Both the position numbers and the translations under genes were made by a program. The notes beneath the pieces were generated by a model that saw nothing but the letters and a program-made list of their open reading frames with translations, was not told the DNA's origin and did not search any database. From Adiantum capillus-veneris (lineage: Eukaryota; Streptophyta; Polypodiopsida; Polypodiales; Pteridaceae): DNA of 64,000 nucleotides. The stretch covers positions 51,838,274-51,902,273 of the forward strand of contig CM043942.1 of the NCBI GenBank assembly GCA_014529385.2, in the 5' to 3' direction. Below are positions 45,669 to 56,165 of the stretch, one piece after another (position 1 is the first letter of the stretch; the number at the start of each line of letters is the position of its first letter).

Positions 45669-46600
45669 CTACAATGGTACCTGGCCAAAACCCATTCTCT
45701 CTTGATGATCATAAAACTCTTTACTCAATCTGGGCAATGGGCGCTCTCGGAGACTGTCACAATTTCTTTCATGATGCACACAGACAGTGAGAAATTGAAC
45801 AGCATGTTTTTCATCTTTACTTCTTATCCTAGCATAAGTAGAACCATCATCCATTAGCTTTGTTTCCATTCTAATCCCTACAATGTAGGGTTGTCCAAGG
45901 ATGAGATCATAAGAAGATGTGTCATGTACAAAGAAATTATGCTCTTCCTTTACATCTCCAATAGTCACTTTCACACTAGGACAAGCTGCATATAAGTCAC
46001 CTGATGAATTATTTTCTACCTTAACCATCCAACCATGATTTGTGTCCATTGGTAATTTGCACTTGTTGAATAAGCTCTTTGACATTATGTTTATTTCTGA
46101 GCCATGGTCAATCAAGGCAACAAATGTCTCTGGTAGATCACTCACCTTGACCATTGTCTCTATCGTAGCTCCTTGCCCAATGATTCTTGGAAAAGTGACT
46201 TCTTGGAATGGCTTCGTACTCCTCATCTTCATTTGAAAACTGTACTTGCTTTGTTCTTCCAGAAGAATGGTAGCACCCTACCACATCCTCATCATGGTCT
46301 CTGTCTTCCACTTGTATTACATGTGTCTTTAAGCTTTCTCCTTCAGATTGCGGGAAAATGGTGTCAACAAGAGTTTTCCTCTTCCTCTTGATGATATCAA
46401 TGATCTCCTTGTGAAAATTGCGCTTGGCTATGACAAGGACCTCCCCCAAGGTAAACTCTATTTTGCTATTCAAAATTCTTTCTTCTAGAACTTTCTTTAA
46501 GTCTGTCGCAGCCTCAATATCAGACGGTAACTTATAAGTTGGAGTTTTAGGCTTACCTTTTGATGACTCCTTTTTCCTCCCAGTTGTACTTTCTTCCATA
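45669..46600 (-). pseudogene. Protease region of the fungal-like gypsy element
   Basis: The upstream part (46599-46138) is a basic linker (KRNFHKEIIDIIKRKRKTLV). The next frame (46232-45669) has the retropepsin core FVALIDHGSEINIMSKSLFN, with Asp-His-Gly where Asp-Ser/Thr-Gly is usual, then YDLILGQPYIVGIRMET with the flap-distal ILG. The catalytic Asp is present. The two frames overlap and imply one frameshift. Confidence 0.78.
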
Positions 46601-46821
46601 GTCGCTTCAGTTGGGGGTGCTTCCTGTGTCGGAGGCGCTCGAGGAGGTATTGTGTCGCTTCTTTTAGTAATTATTTTTTATGGTCCTTCGTCACCACTCT
46701 CTCGCCTGCGCTTTTCTTCCACAAACACTTCGTTGTTTTGGCATTTTGCAATATAGGATGCACTGACAAGGAGTCCATAGGGTCATTCCATCTTGTTTCT
46801 AGACAAATACAGTCACCTGCT

Positions 46822-47079
46822 TCATGCAGGACTTCTCTTGTAAGTTTCCCTTTCCTTGCTACAACTTACCAATTTCTTCAAAACTCTCAATGGTTCAATC
46901 TTGACTGTGTAAGTAGATGCCTCAGATGCAGAGATGGCATGGGTAGTGGCCATATCCTCTACCAAACTCTGCATTCCTCCTTTCCCAAAGTTAGCCCTTA
47001 AGGGTAAACCTGTCTCCCTTAAGTGAATCTTCCCATCGTTGAAGGAGACAAGATCTTTTCTCAAAGATTCACTGAACAT
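46822..47079 (-). pseudogene. Gag C-terminal extension after the zinc knuckle
   Basis: SESLRKDLVSFNDGKIHLRE and TGLPLRANFGKGGM follow the knuckle in a frame shifted relative to gag. The region 46600-46822 beyond it holds no clear open frame. Confidence 0.6.
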
Positions 47080-48005
47080 TCTCTCCTAGCATGCTCTGTG
47101 CTGTCACACCATATGCATCTATGAACAAAACCTTCTTTAGGTTGTTGTTTTTGCCTTGAAGATGGTGCCAATGGTTGCCCTTTATCTTCAAGCTTTGTGA
47201 GTTTTACTTTTAAATCCCTCATACCTTTCACAAGCTCATCTATTACAACGTCATCAACTTTTGGAATTATAAAGGAACAAGGCTTTACCATCTTTTCAGA
47301 AGCTGTGGAGGTAGATGGTGCACTACCAACAACCATCTTATCCCGTCTCCTTTGGTGCTTGGCAAGTAATAAAACATCAGCTTCAACTTCGTTCCAATCT
47401 GTCTTCAGTCTCTGCTCAACATCTTTGTCCTCAAGAAGTAGCTTCAATTGCTCCTTGAGCTCCTTTCCTGTTGCTTGTAAGAAGAGATCTGTCTTTTCTA
47501 AGTCGAGTGTGGCCTTCTCTGTCCTTGTGAGTTGAGCATATCGTCGCTCAAACTCCCTGAGTAGCTCTATTGGAGAGAACCCCTCCTTCGGCTTGGCTAC
47601 CCACTCCAGGAAATTTCTCTTTGTTACTCTCTCAGAGTCCTCCATGAAATACTCCTCCTTCATCGCTAGCTTGAACTCCTCCCAATTTCTTCCATGCTCA
47701 TTCTTGATTCCTCTCACATGCTCCCTAATCTCGGGATTCACAACAAGGTCAAAGCTTTGGAGCATCTCATCTTCTGGCACACGATGCAACTCCATCCCCT
47801 TTACATAGCCACGAAGATACTTTGTCACATCTTTCCCATTGAATTGATCCATTTTGTGCACCACTGCTTGAATAGCTTTGGTTGCTGACACTTCTCGTCT
47901 TTCTGTAGCATGTTGTTGTTGCATAAACAAGGCAAATTCTTGAAACATTTGCATTGTAGTGGGATCAAAAGGCATACCTTGCTGCTGCGGATGATGATCA
48001 CCCAT
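47061..48005 (-). CDS. Gag of the fungal-like gypsy element
   Basis: ATG at 48005, about 40 nt after the primer site, is a plausible start. The 314-residue frame has a Gln-rich N-terminus, a retrotransposon gag domain (MDQFNGKDVTKYLRGYVKGM, FDLVVNPEIREHVRG, WEEFKLAMKEEYF, FSPIELLREFERRYAQL), a Lys-rich linker and one CCHC knuckle, CIWCDSTEHARREC (C-x2-C-x4-H-x4-C), near the end. The stop follows the knuckle closely; the next gag-like residues lie in another frame. Confidence 0.86.
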   Translation of the reverse strand: MGDHHPQQQGMPFDPTTMQMFQEFALFMQQQHATERREVSATKAIQAVVHKMDQFNGKDVTKYLRGYVKGMELHRVPEDEMLQSFDLVVNPEIREHVRGIKNEHGRNWEEFKLAMKEEYFMEDSERVTKRNFLEWVAKPKEGFSPIELLREFERRYAQLTRTEKATLDLEKTDLFLQATGKELKEQLKLLLEDKDVEQRLKTDWNEVEADVLLLAKHQRRRDKMVVGSAPSTSTASEKMVKPCSFIIPKVDDVVIDELVKGMRDLKVKLTKLEDKGQPLAPSSRQKQQPKEGFVHRCIWCDSTEHARRECSVNL

Positions 48006-48048
48006 GGTTGAAGTAGCTTGCAGATCCCCATTAACTCACCCTGACAAA

Positions 48049-48067
48049 CTTCACGTCGGGTTCACCA
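48049..48067 (-). other. Primer-binding site of the fungal-like gypsy element
   Basis: Minus strand TGGTGAACCCGACGTGAAG, starting TGG seven bases inside the LTR end. The tRNA species was not assigned. Confidence 0.75.
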
Positions 48068-48074
48068 AAAAGTG

Positions 48075-50006
48075 TGTCAAAGAGTTGGCGGTCTTGCCAG
48101 GAAGGCGCCGGACCTCTAGCTATGAGGGTTTGTGGGGAGACTGTGAAGGCTTTCACTTAAGCAAGCTTAGTGTTTATAGCAAATACATTGTGTGTAGCCA
48201 TTGGAATCTTACACGCAAACACACACATATGCACACGTGAAACCCTCAAAATAAAACAAAGATGAAAACATCAAGGCTTTGATCGTATCTAATCAAAGGT
48301 AAGATGAAAGGGTTCGCAAATGCATTTATAGCAGCAAGTCGTTGTGCTCCAAATAGACTGCGAATGGTTCTTTGAAACTGTGACTTAGTGCCCCGGGGTA
48401 GTCACTTATCAAAAGACCCCTATATCACGTGCGTTCAAGAGGTAATTAATAATACCCCAATATACATACTATACTTACACTGTGAGCCTATTTAAAAACC
48501 CCCACCCCCCTCTGTATGTATACATTTTTATACATTTTGGTCTTTTAATAATCCTCTCCGATTAACTCACGTGATATCATACACATTCTAAAAAGTGACT
48601 GCCCCGGGCTTGGTGCTTACAAAGATGTAGATGTTTTGCCTAGTGATAGGAGTGAGCCGTGTGTACAAGTCTTCTTGGTTCGTAAGGCTCAACCCCTAGA
48701 GGAGAATAAATATGTGCACATCGAAAGAATTAGAGTAGTCTAGTAGTGGCAAAATAAGAGGACGTGGAGAAAGAAGAATTTCTCGCAGTTTCCGGCCCAA
48801 AGAGTAACACAATTCTCTGTTGGAAGTGGATTTTATGGCTAATACAAAAATTAATCCTAATATTTTTCACAAAGTGAAAGGGTTGAAAGGTTACACCATT
48901 GGGATTATACATCTAAGAAAGTTTAGAAAGCAGTCAAACAACACAAAGACCCACACAAGCTCAAGCCAAATAAGTGAAGCACACCTCAAGACTTTGTGGT
49001 CTTGTAGCCAACTTGATGAAGTAGAAGATGAGTAGTAGTACCCAACACCGTTTGCGAGCCACCAACAATGTGTCTTTATTGATGAAAGAAGGTTGCATAG
49101 AGTGTATGAGTATTACAAGTGAGGAGATAGAAGGCTTGAGGCATGAGGTAGCAAGCTCAAGATGCGTTGGGCTGAAATTGAGAGAAAGTTTCACTCAAGG
49201 AGATGGCTAGGAGGTTGGGTGATGGCTTGATAGAGTTGCTTGATTGTGGGGATTGCTTGAGCGCTTGATTGCTTGATGGTTTGCTTGATGCCCAAGTGAG
49301 GGACAAGAGGCTCTATTTATAGGTGAAGTTGCCCTTGAAGAACATATTTGCTTAGAAATATCCAAGGGATTTGTGTGACAAGTGTCTATCTTTTCAAAAT
49401 ATCTTGAAATTATCTTCAAAGTTTCTAGATCTTTCTCTTCAAGAAATATCTAGAGGTTCTTCTAGATCTTTCTCCAAATATCTTCTCCTTGCCGCCACAT
49501 GTCAAGGGTTAAGCCTCCAAGAGTTGTTGAGCTATGGTGGGAACATGTGCATAAAATATCTTCATAAATAATTGAGAGAGAGCTTTGCATACATCATGGA
49601 TCACATCAAACAAACATGTAACCACTTTTCTAAGGGATTTTTCTAGGTCCATAATCACTCCAAAGTGCACCTACTATGTGTAGAATGACACCTCATATGG
49701 TATACTATGACTAAGGCCACTTTTGGCCATGCTACACATGTCATATGCCACCTAGGATGCCTAGTAGATAGGATGTATTTTTTATAGGCTTATTTCATCA
49801 TGGCTCCAAGAAGAGGTTCACAAAGAAGCCCGGGATCATAGTACGAAGCCCATTCCCAACAAGAGTGACACATCAGACTTCGACTAGCTTTTTGCATGCT
49901 AAATAGAAAATGCATATACTTATACACACTTAATACATACACATGAAATCCATAATATTGTAGGGCTTAGCTTCCGTTCCCACTATACACGTGCCACGGC
50001 ACGACA
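48075..50006 (-). repeat. 5' LTR of the fungal-like gypsy element, carrying a MITE (1932 bp)
   Basis: Matches 40398-42119 apart from the 217-bp insertion at 48392-48608 and its duplicated target. The TATA-like CTATAAATAG on the minus strand lies at 49313-49322. Confidence 0.9.
48392..48608. mobile_element. MITE with 8-bp target duplication
   Basis: 217 bp present in this LTR and absent from the two sister LTRs. Ends are CCCGGGGTAGTCACTT and, on the opposite strand, CCCGGGGCAGTCACTT, a 16-bp terminal inverted repeat with one mismatch. Flanks CTTAGTGC (48384-48391) and CTTGGTGC (48609-48616) match at 7 of 8 bases; the empty site has a single CTTAGTGC. No coding capacity. An 8-bp duplication suggests the hAT superfamily, though the terminus is not the usual CA-type hAT end. 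Confidence 0.9.
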
Positions 50007-50039
50007 CCGCATAAGGAGGAGCATGAGATTCATATATTC

Positions 50040-50880
50040 CTTTCTCATGGAGTGAGTTAATAACTCATAGTCTATTGCCATAGAGAAGATAACCATCTTG
50101 TAAAGTAAATGGTTCCTCTTTCTTCACTAATGCAAGGGCTAAAATCACATCTCTAAAATTGGGATGAATAGCATACTCATCTATCATAGAAGATAGATCA
50201 TTGTGAGTTGCTATGGAAACTGTATTCACTCTCGGTCATCTTGAGAGTGCATCGGCTACTTGATTATGCTTGCTAGCAATGTGAGCAATATGAAAATGAA
50301 ATTGCAAAAGAAAATTTTCCCACATCATTTTTTTGTCGGATAGCTTGGTCTGCGTCATGAAGTACTTAAGAGACTTTAGTGATCCGTTCGCAGAATGAAA
50401 GGAATCCCCCATAAATAGTGCTTCCATGAGTCTAAGGCATGTAGAACTGTGAGGAGTTCCTTTTCATATATGCCTAGGGCTTGCTCAATAGGGTCGAGCC
50501 TTCGACTTTTATAGCCTATGGTGTGCCCTTCTTGGAGCAAAACAGCTCCAAGGCAATCACCACAAGCGTCACATTGGACCTCAAATGGCTTTGAGAGATC
50601 CGGTAGTGTAAGCACAGGTTGAGAGATATGCTTTTCTTTAAGCTTTTCGAAAGCATTGTTCTCCTTAGCAGACCATGTATACCTAACGCTTTTCTTTGTA
50701 AGGTCATGTAATGGTCCCACAATTTGTGAGAACTTTTCTATGAAGCGTCTATAGTATGCACCCATACCTATAAAGCTTCTTAGTTCATGAAGATTCCTTG
50801 GTTTAGACCATCCTTTTATTACCTCTAACTTTGATGGATCCATTTGGATGCCATCTTGAGAGATAATGTGACCTAAATAC
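50040..50880 (-). pseudogene. Chromovirus RT end, RNase H and integrase start
   Basis: 50843-50376 reads ELRSFIGMGAYYRRFIEKFS, LHDLTKKSVRYTW and the RNase H start FEVQCDACGDCLGAVLLQEG, then YEKELLTVLHALDSWKHYL and FILRTDH. 50427-50236 continues with FHFHIAHIASKHNQVADALS. Further left the integrase zinc-finger start (near HAPPYA) reaches the insertion at 50010. The order and motifs are those of chromovirus pol. Confidence 0.87.
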
Positions 50881-51390
50881 TAAATCTCTTGCAAGAAAAA
50901 ATCACTTTTCTTTTTATTAACATAAAGTTTATTCTCTCTTAGAACTTGAAATATTACCTAAAGGTGTTGCTTGTGTTCGTCTAATGAATTAGAGTAGATG
51001 ATAATAGCATCAAAGAATACTCCAGTGAAGGTTCGTTGAGGCCTGAATAGCTTCTCCATCAAGCGCTTGAATGTGGCTCGTGCATTGGTCAAGCCAAAAA
51101 GCATGACAATATATTCATAAAGACCAAACGTAGTGCGAAATGCGGTTTTTACAATGCCTTGATCAACTATCCTTATTTGATGATAGCCACTTTTTAGGTC
51201 AATCCTAGTGAAGTAGGTCGATCCTTGTAGCTTATCAAATAGGTCTTCTACCCGTGGAACGGGAAACCTATTCTTGATAGTGATCCTATTTAGTGCTCTG
51301 TAGTTGACACATACGATATGTGCCGTCTTTCTTTTGCACTAGTAACACAGGTGTTATGGAATTGATATTTATCCATTTATTGCAGCTGAC
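50881..51390 (-). pseudogene. Chromovirus reverse transcriptase palm, truncated at its start
   Basis: Reading from about 51350: PVLLVQKKDGTYRMCVNYRA, LNRITIKNRFPVPRVEDLFD, FTRIDLKSGYHQIRI, TTFGLYEYIVMLFGLTNARA. The active site reads FFDAIIIYS, where YIDDILIYS is expected, so the second catalytic Asp is Ala. One or more stops lie near 50880-50960. Upstream RT sequence is lost at the junction near 51360-51390. Confidence 0.83.
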
Positions 51391-51848
51391 AGGTGGCAAA
51401 AGCATTAGCAGATAATGGATTATGCAGAAGGATATTATATTTTATGTATATTTGATTATTCAAGTGCTCTTTATGAGCTTTGGCCATTTATGACCGACCG
51501 ACCAGTTTGTACTCACAATTGACCATTTAAGAAATCTATAAAACAAATACGTGCAAGAGGAAAATGGTCACTCTTGCAATGGGGGAGATTGCATCCAGTG
51601 TCCGTCTCATTCTCCTCTCCTCTCTTCTCTTCTCTCTCGTCGTGCCAGGCGTAGCACTCCGCTCTAGGAGGTGCGCATGCGCATGTTCTCTTTCTCTCTC
51701 TCGCTCGTTGTCTCTCTCTGTTCGTGTACAACGTTGATTATGTGCTATGCGAGGCGTCAGGTATGCTGATTCGTTCATTTATGATTAGCAGCATGTTGTC
51801 TCGGGTATTGTGCAGGGCACCTTCCGTTTGTAGCAGTGGTATCAGAGC
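51381..51848 (+). mobile_element. Orphan LTR with primer-binding site
   Basis: A plus-strand LTR-like block ending TGTAGCA at 51835 and followed after one base by TGGTATCAGAGC (51837-51848), the initiator tRNA-Met primer site. TATAAAAC is at 51537-51544. The start is uncertain (TG at 51381 or 51387). No pol genes and no second LTR follow, so this is the left end of a lost copia-type element, abutting the truncated chromovirus. Confidence 0.62.
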
Positions 51849-52529
51849 GTAGGCTACGCTCCAAATATTAAAGATAATCAACAGCTAAGTACCTTGTTTC
51901 TTTTATGTTTGTAGAGTTTGTTATTTGATTTCATTTGTAGTAATTAGTGTGATTGAACAAGACAGTTAGGGGTATTTGAACTGAAAGAGAATCCCTTCTT
52001 TGTTGTCGTAATATCTTGATTAGCAATATAATTATGATAATTAAACATAATAACATATTAAAACTTAATCTTATGAGAATACTCATAAAAAGAAGAGCTC
52101 GAATGATTAAAGCTAAGTTATTTTTATTCGTTATTTCATGATATAGGAATGCATGTATGAGTATTTTGTGTGGGAAAAAAATTGATGTTGAAATGGAAAC
52201 TTCTTAAATTACAAGTAGAATGAATACATAAAGATGAATTATTTTTTATTAGCAAGCATGGCAGGGCGATTAAGATTCTCGATCTTGCATCATGCGTATA
52301 TTGAGGGAGTGTGTAATATACGAAGTAATTGCATAATATGCACATTGATGGAGACATAACATAAGAGGTAAAAGAAAATAAAAATAAAAAAAAAATAAGA
52401 TAATAAGATTGTATTTTAAATTTATTTCTTTTTGACAAGCTGGGATGAGGTTCATCTCTGATAAACATGCGTGAATTGAGACGAGTATTCTTACTTAGTG
52501 TGGGAAACAACCCACTCAGAAAGATCTCC

Positions 52530-52566
<37 letters not shown>

Positions 52567-52837
52567 AAACAATGGTGATCTCCGAACGATGGTTATCTCT
52601 CCAATTGATGATTTCTCAGTAGCACCTGCATGCCGTATAGTCGGTGACCACCAAATTGGAGCATCATTTGATGGCAGACATTGCCTATCGATGGCAGACA
52701 TTGTCCAGGCCGACTCGACGATTCTGTGTGGTGGCGGAGACAACCAGTAGTAGACCACATCAGCACGCATGGCAGCCTACTCGATTCGCTATCCCATCTG
52801 CAGGTTACAAATCGATGGACTCAAAGAGCCAACCAGT

Positions 52838-52936
<99 letters not shown>

Positions 52937-53700
52937 ACTCTCGCTTTAGCCGCCAAAACGTTCTTTCTCTCTTTGTCACAACAGGCGACGGCCTACACTC
53001 AGCTCGCTCTCATCCCCACACGTCACCAAATGCCATGCAGAGTCGCCAACCCCAACCAACCCCCTTCTAATCACACACACACACACGCAGTCTTTCTCTC
53101 TCTGACCTCCTGGCGGGCAGTACCGTTTCTCTCTCTCTCTTACTTTCTCTATCTCTCACTCTCATCGCCACTGTCCGCCGCCAGAGAAAACGACACTCTC
53201 TCTTTCTCTGTTTTGTTCAGCCGCCATCTCTCTCTCCTACCGGTGACGAAATCTCCCTCGTGGCTGCGGTGCAGGAGCTGCAACAACCACCCATTATTTA
53301 TTTCTCTCTCTCTCTACACAGTAACTAAACCCAAGATCTCTCTCAACCACTTATCAGCCACTGGTTGTTTTGCCCACCCGCCTACGTCCATAGCCATAAA
53401 CAATTTAATGCTTGCATGCAACCACTGGAAAGAAAGTGATAAATGCTTCCATATGATCTCAACTCTCATCGCTTAACCACTTCAATCTATCTGTCACTGA
53501 CGTCGAGCAACCCTCCCCCCAGCAGTGGCATCACAATCAACTAGAGCCGCCAACAACATCTTACGAGGGGTGGCTACACACCACATTTGCATGCACAGCC
53601 CTGAACCCGTTCTTTCTGCGTGCACAAACCAATAACCTGCAAAGTCTTATATAGCTCGTCCTCCTCATCACCTCATGACTCCACTAGCACTAGATCAGGC
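51849..53700. other. No gene seen; AT-rich, then CT-rich repeats
   Basis: 51850-52550 is AT-rich with a TA tract (about 52535-52560) and may be the leader of the lost element. 52838-52935 and scattered stretches to 53330 are CT microsatellites that give only Ser/Leu repeat frames. No recognisable gene. Confidence 0.5.
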
Positions 53701-55020
53701 TGATGGGGGCTTTTCACAAGCCAAGCTCCCATACCCCTCTTCTCTTGTCCCCACCCCATGAAAACCCCCTCGTAGGGAGGGAGTGATAAAAGGCATTGGA
53801 AAAAGTAAGAAAAAATAAAGTATGATTATCTAAATATATAAGAAAGGTAAAATAGGCCACCTCATGCCTGCGGGGTAGCCCATCCCCACCTTGCCTCCTT
53901 TTTCTTCACTGTTGCCCCGCCGTGTGTCCCTTTTCCTCTCCTCCATTCAAAAGGTCAACCCCCTCTCTCTTCCCCTTGTCCTTTCTCCTTTCTCTCTCCC
54001 CTCAAGCTACCCCACCTCTCACCAATAATGCATTATAACTCACCAATAATGCACCCTAACTCACATGCAACTTACCCTATCTTCCAAAATAGTATACCCC
54101 ACCCCCTCTTTCTCTCTCCTATCATATCCCATGACCCAAATACCCCCCTCTCTCTCTAAAGGGAGCCATGTCTCTTGTCTTGTAGCTAAATAACCTCCCC
54201 CACACTCACACACACTCAGTTTCACTAAAAAAAGTGCCCACAGACCCATCCCCACCCGGTGGTTACCTGATTTTTCTTGTGTTCACACACATCTGCACAC
54301 AGATTCACCTCTGAACACACTCCCCTCTCTCCCCTCTTGTAATTACTTTATTCTCCATGTCACCTCTCACTTTTTGTCATCCACCCATCTCTCTCTCTTA
54401 GTCTCTCTCTCATGAGACTGCTGTTCTGGCACATATACACACAGCCAGACAAGTGGGGCCCACAGTCACATGGCCTATGTAGATAATGATTTCTTCATTT
54501 CTAAATTCTAGAATTTCTCCCCCCTCCTCCCCTATATAAAGAGGGGTCACCATCACACTAAATACACACACAACATCACCAAAGAACACACTATGCATTG
54601 TGTGTGCCTAGTGCACACACACACACACACACACACACCATCACCATCACCGCAATCACCATGCTTGTCTTGAGCATGACCTCTACACCCTTGGCTATGG
54701 AAGATGAAGGGCAACTAAATGAAGGATGATGGCCATAACCCTCGTGCGAGTCTTCGCCATCAACTCCCACCTATCCGCCATGTGCTCTACCACTCTCTCC
54801 CTTCTCATTCCCCTACCCTATGCTCCCCATTTCATCGCCTTATTCTCTAAATAAAGCTTGAGGTTTTGTGAGTATGTTTTCTTGCAATGTTTTGCCCATG
54901 TGAGGTGTGCGGAATTGCCACCTAATCTTGTGTTTGGAGTGAGCTTGTGTATGTGTGAAGGGTGTGCGGATTCGCCATCCTTTTGTGATGCCTAAGTACT
55001 AAGCCGCTATACCCCCTCCC

Positions 55021-55099
<79 letters not shown>

Positions 55100-55307
55100 A
55101 TCTCATTCCCTTTCCTCTTCATCATTACTCCCAAGCATCCATCTCTCGTGGATGAAAACTTTGTTATGGTGGTGTGTTGTTTGCGTTCTAGCCGTTGAAG
55201 CTAGGTGGTGCCCCTGTTTGCTTTACCATGACAGGCTCGAGGCGCTCGATTCGATCCCCGGTGTTTTAAAGGCCGTCGAGGGTTCGGGGTTCGCTTTGCT
55301 CCCGTCA
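53701..55307 (+). repeat. 5' LTR of the Tat-type element
   Basis: 1607 bp, repeated at 61449-63031. It has a TATA box at 54533-54540, a possible AATAAA at 54850-54855 and CT/CA microsatellites (about 55023-55096). The small open frames on its minus strand recur in the other LTR and are not genes. Confidence 0.94.
54533..54540 (+). promoter_or_regulatory. TATA box of the Tat-type element
   Basis: TATATAAA after a pyrimidine-rich stretch; the same site lies at 62279-62286 in the 3' LTR. Confidence 0.6.
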
Positions 55308-55309
55308 TT

Positions 55310-55327
55310 TGGTGCCCCCACGGAGGA
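55310..55327 (+). other. Primer-binding site of the Tat-type element
   Basis: TGGTGCCCCCACGGAGGA, starting TGG two bases after the LTR end. The tRNA species was not assigned. Confidence 0.7.
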
Positions 55328-55380
55328 TCTTTTCATGAAACCCTTCAGTTTACAAGACTGAAACCCTTAAACTATTGTGA

Positions 55381-56082
55381 ATGGATGAATGGCTAGCAAG
55401 ATTTGCTAATTGGATGACAGAAGAAGAACAGCTCCAAGCACAACTAGACGAACTCCGCATCTCCATCGAATCTCAAGTGCCTGGCGTAACGGTAATTGAT
55501 TTGCAGTGGGAGAGTCAACCAACACGCCAAACCCAGTGGATATGCATAGGCCAAGTGCCAAGAAGAAGAAGGAGAAGGTCGAAACCATGTCTGCAACGTA
55601 CAACCAACCCACAACAACAAAATGGAAGGAGCTCTGCACAATAGAGAATCAACACTATTCTACTTTGAGAATCGGGTAACTCAAGTCACCGAGGTAATTA
55701 TCACAGTCAGTTTTCAAGTCGCACCTGATGCTGCAGCACAGATAACGGAATCATTGGCTCACACTCTCACTAGAGAAACTAGGGATCTACTGAGTTTGTT
55801 TCAGGAAAGAACACCACCCTCTCCCACAAGCTTGGACAGTGACTAAGCACCTCTAAGCTTCACATGAATCAGTACAACCTACCTCAAGACAGATCACACA
55901 TACCAACACGTGTACGCTCAATCAAGGTGATATTGGATTTGAAGTCTCACTACCAGCACGTCATTGACACCATGGTGGGTGGGGAGCGATTTTTTGAGGT
56001 TCTGGCATCAGATCAACCATTTGTCCTACCTTTGGTACAAGGCAATGTACCGTTTGAAGTTTTAATCTATGTCCTAGTATAA
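55381..56082 (+). other. Three short leader open frames before gag
   Basis: Frames 55381-55644 (87 codons, from ATG; WMTEEEQLQAQLDELRISIE, then a RRRRRR-type basic run), 55622-55846 (74 codons; VAPDAAAQITESLAHTLT) and 55864-56082 (72 codons; IKVILDLKSHYQHVIDTMVG). They lie in the 830-bp leader, partly in different phases. Related Ogre-type elements carry an extra ORF upstream of gag, so these may be remains of such an ORF. No known domain is seen. Confidence 0.4.
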
Positions 56083-56165
56083 GAGGGTATACACGCCTCC
56101 TTGTAAAGAAGAAAAAAACTTTTGCAAGTTAAGCAGTGTGTCTTTCTAGCTCTCTCTCAGTAATC

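Larger units (their letters stand above)
40398..50006 (-). mobile_element. Complete Ty3/gypsy element with a fungal-like pol, inserted in the chromovirus
   Basis: LTRs at 40398-42119 and 48075-50006 in direct orientation, ends TGTC...GACA (first TG mutated to TA at the left), flanked by CCGC (40394-40397 and 50007-50010). The primer site is at 48049-48067, next to the right LTR, and a polypurine tract at 42120-42132, next to the left LTR, so the element reads on the minus strand. Gag, protease, RT, RNase H and integrase are all recognisable but carry frameshifts and stops. The same family left a solo LTR at 6526-8245. Confidence 0.93.
39139..51390 (-). mobile_element. Chromovirus-type Ty3/gypsy element, 5'-truncated, split by a younger gypsy insertion
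   Basis: On the minus strand RT and RNase H remains (51355-50040) continue, across the insertion 40398-50006, into integrase and chromodomain remains (40397-39139). The zinc-finger region of the integrase is in frame on both sides of the insertion once one 4-bp repeat is set aside. The 5' part (LTR, gag, protease, RT start) is missing and other LTR-like DNA abuts at about 51381. A chromodomain is the hallmark of chromoviruses. Confidence 0.85.

Noticed and set aside
46173-47888. Plus-strand frames of 64-112 codons opposite gag and protease of the inner gypsy
   Set aside because: Antisense shadows of the minus-strand polyprotein.
54061-54598. Minus-strand frames of 62-64 codons, found again at 61810-62344
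   Set aside because: They recur because the LTR is duplicated; no domain and no expected expression.
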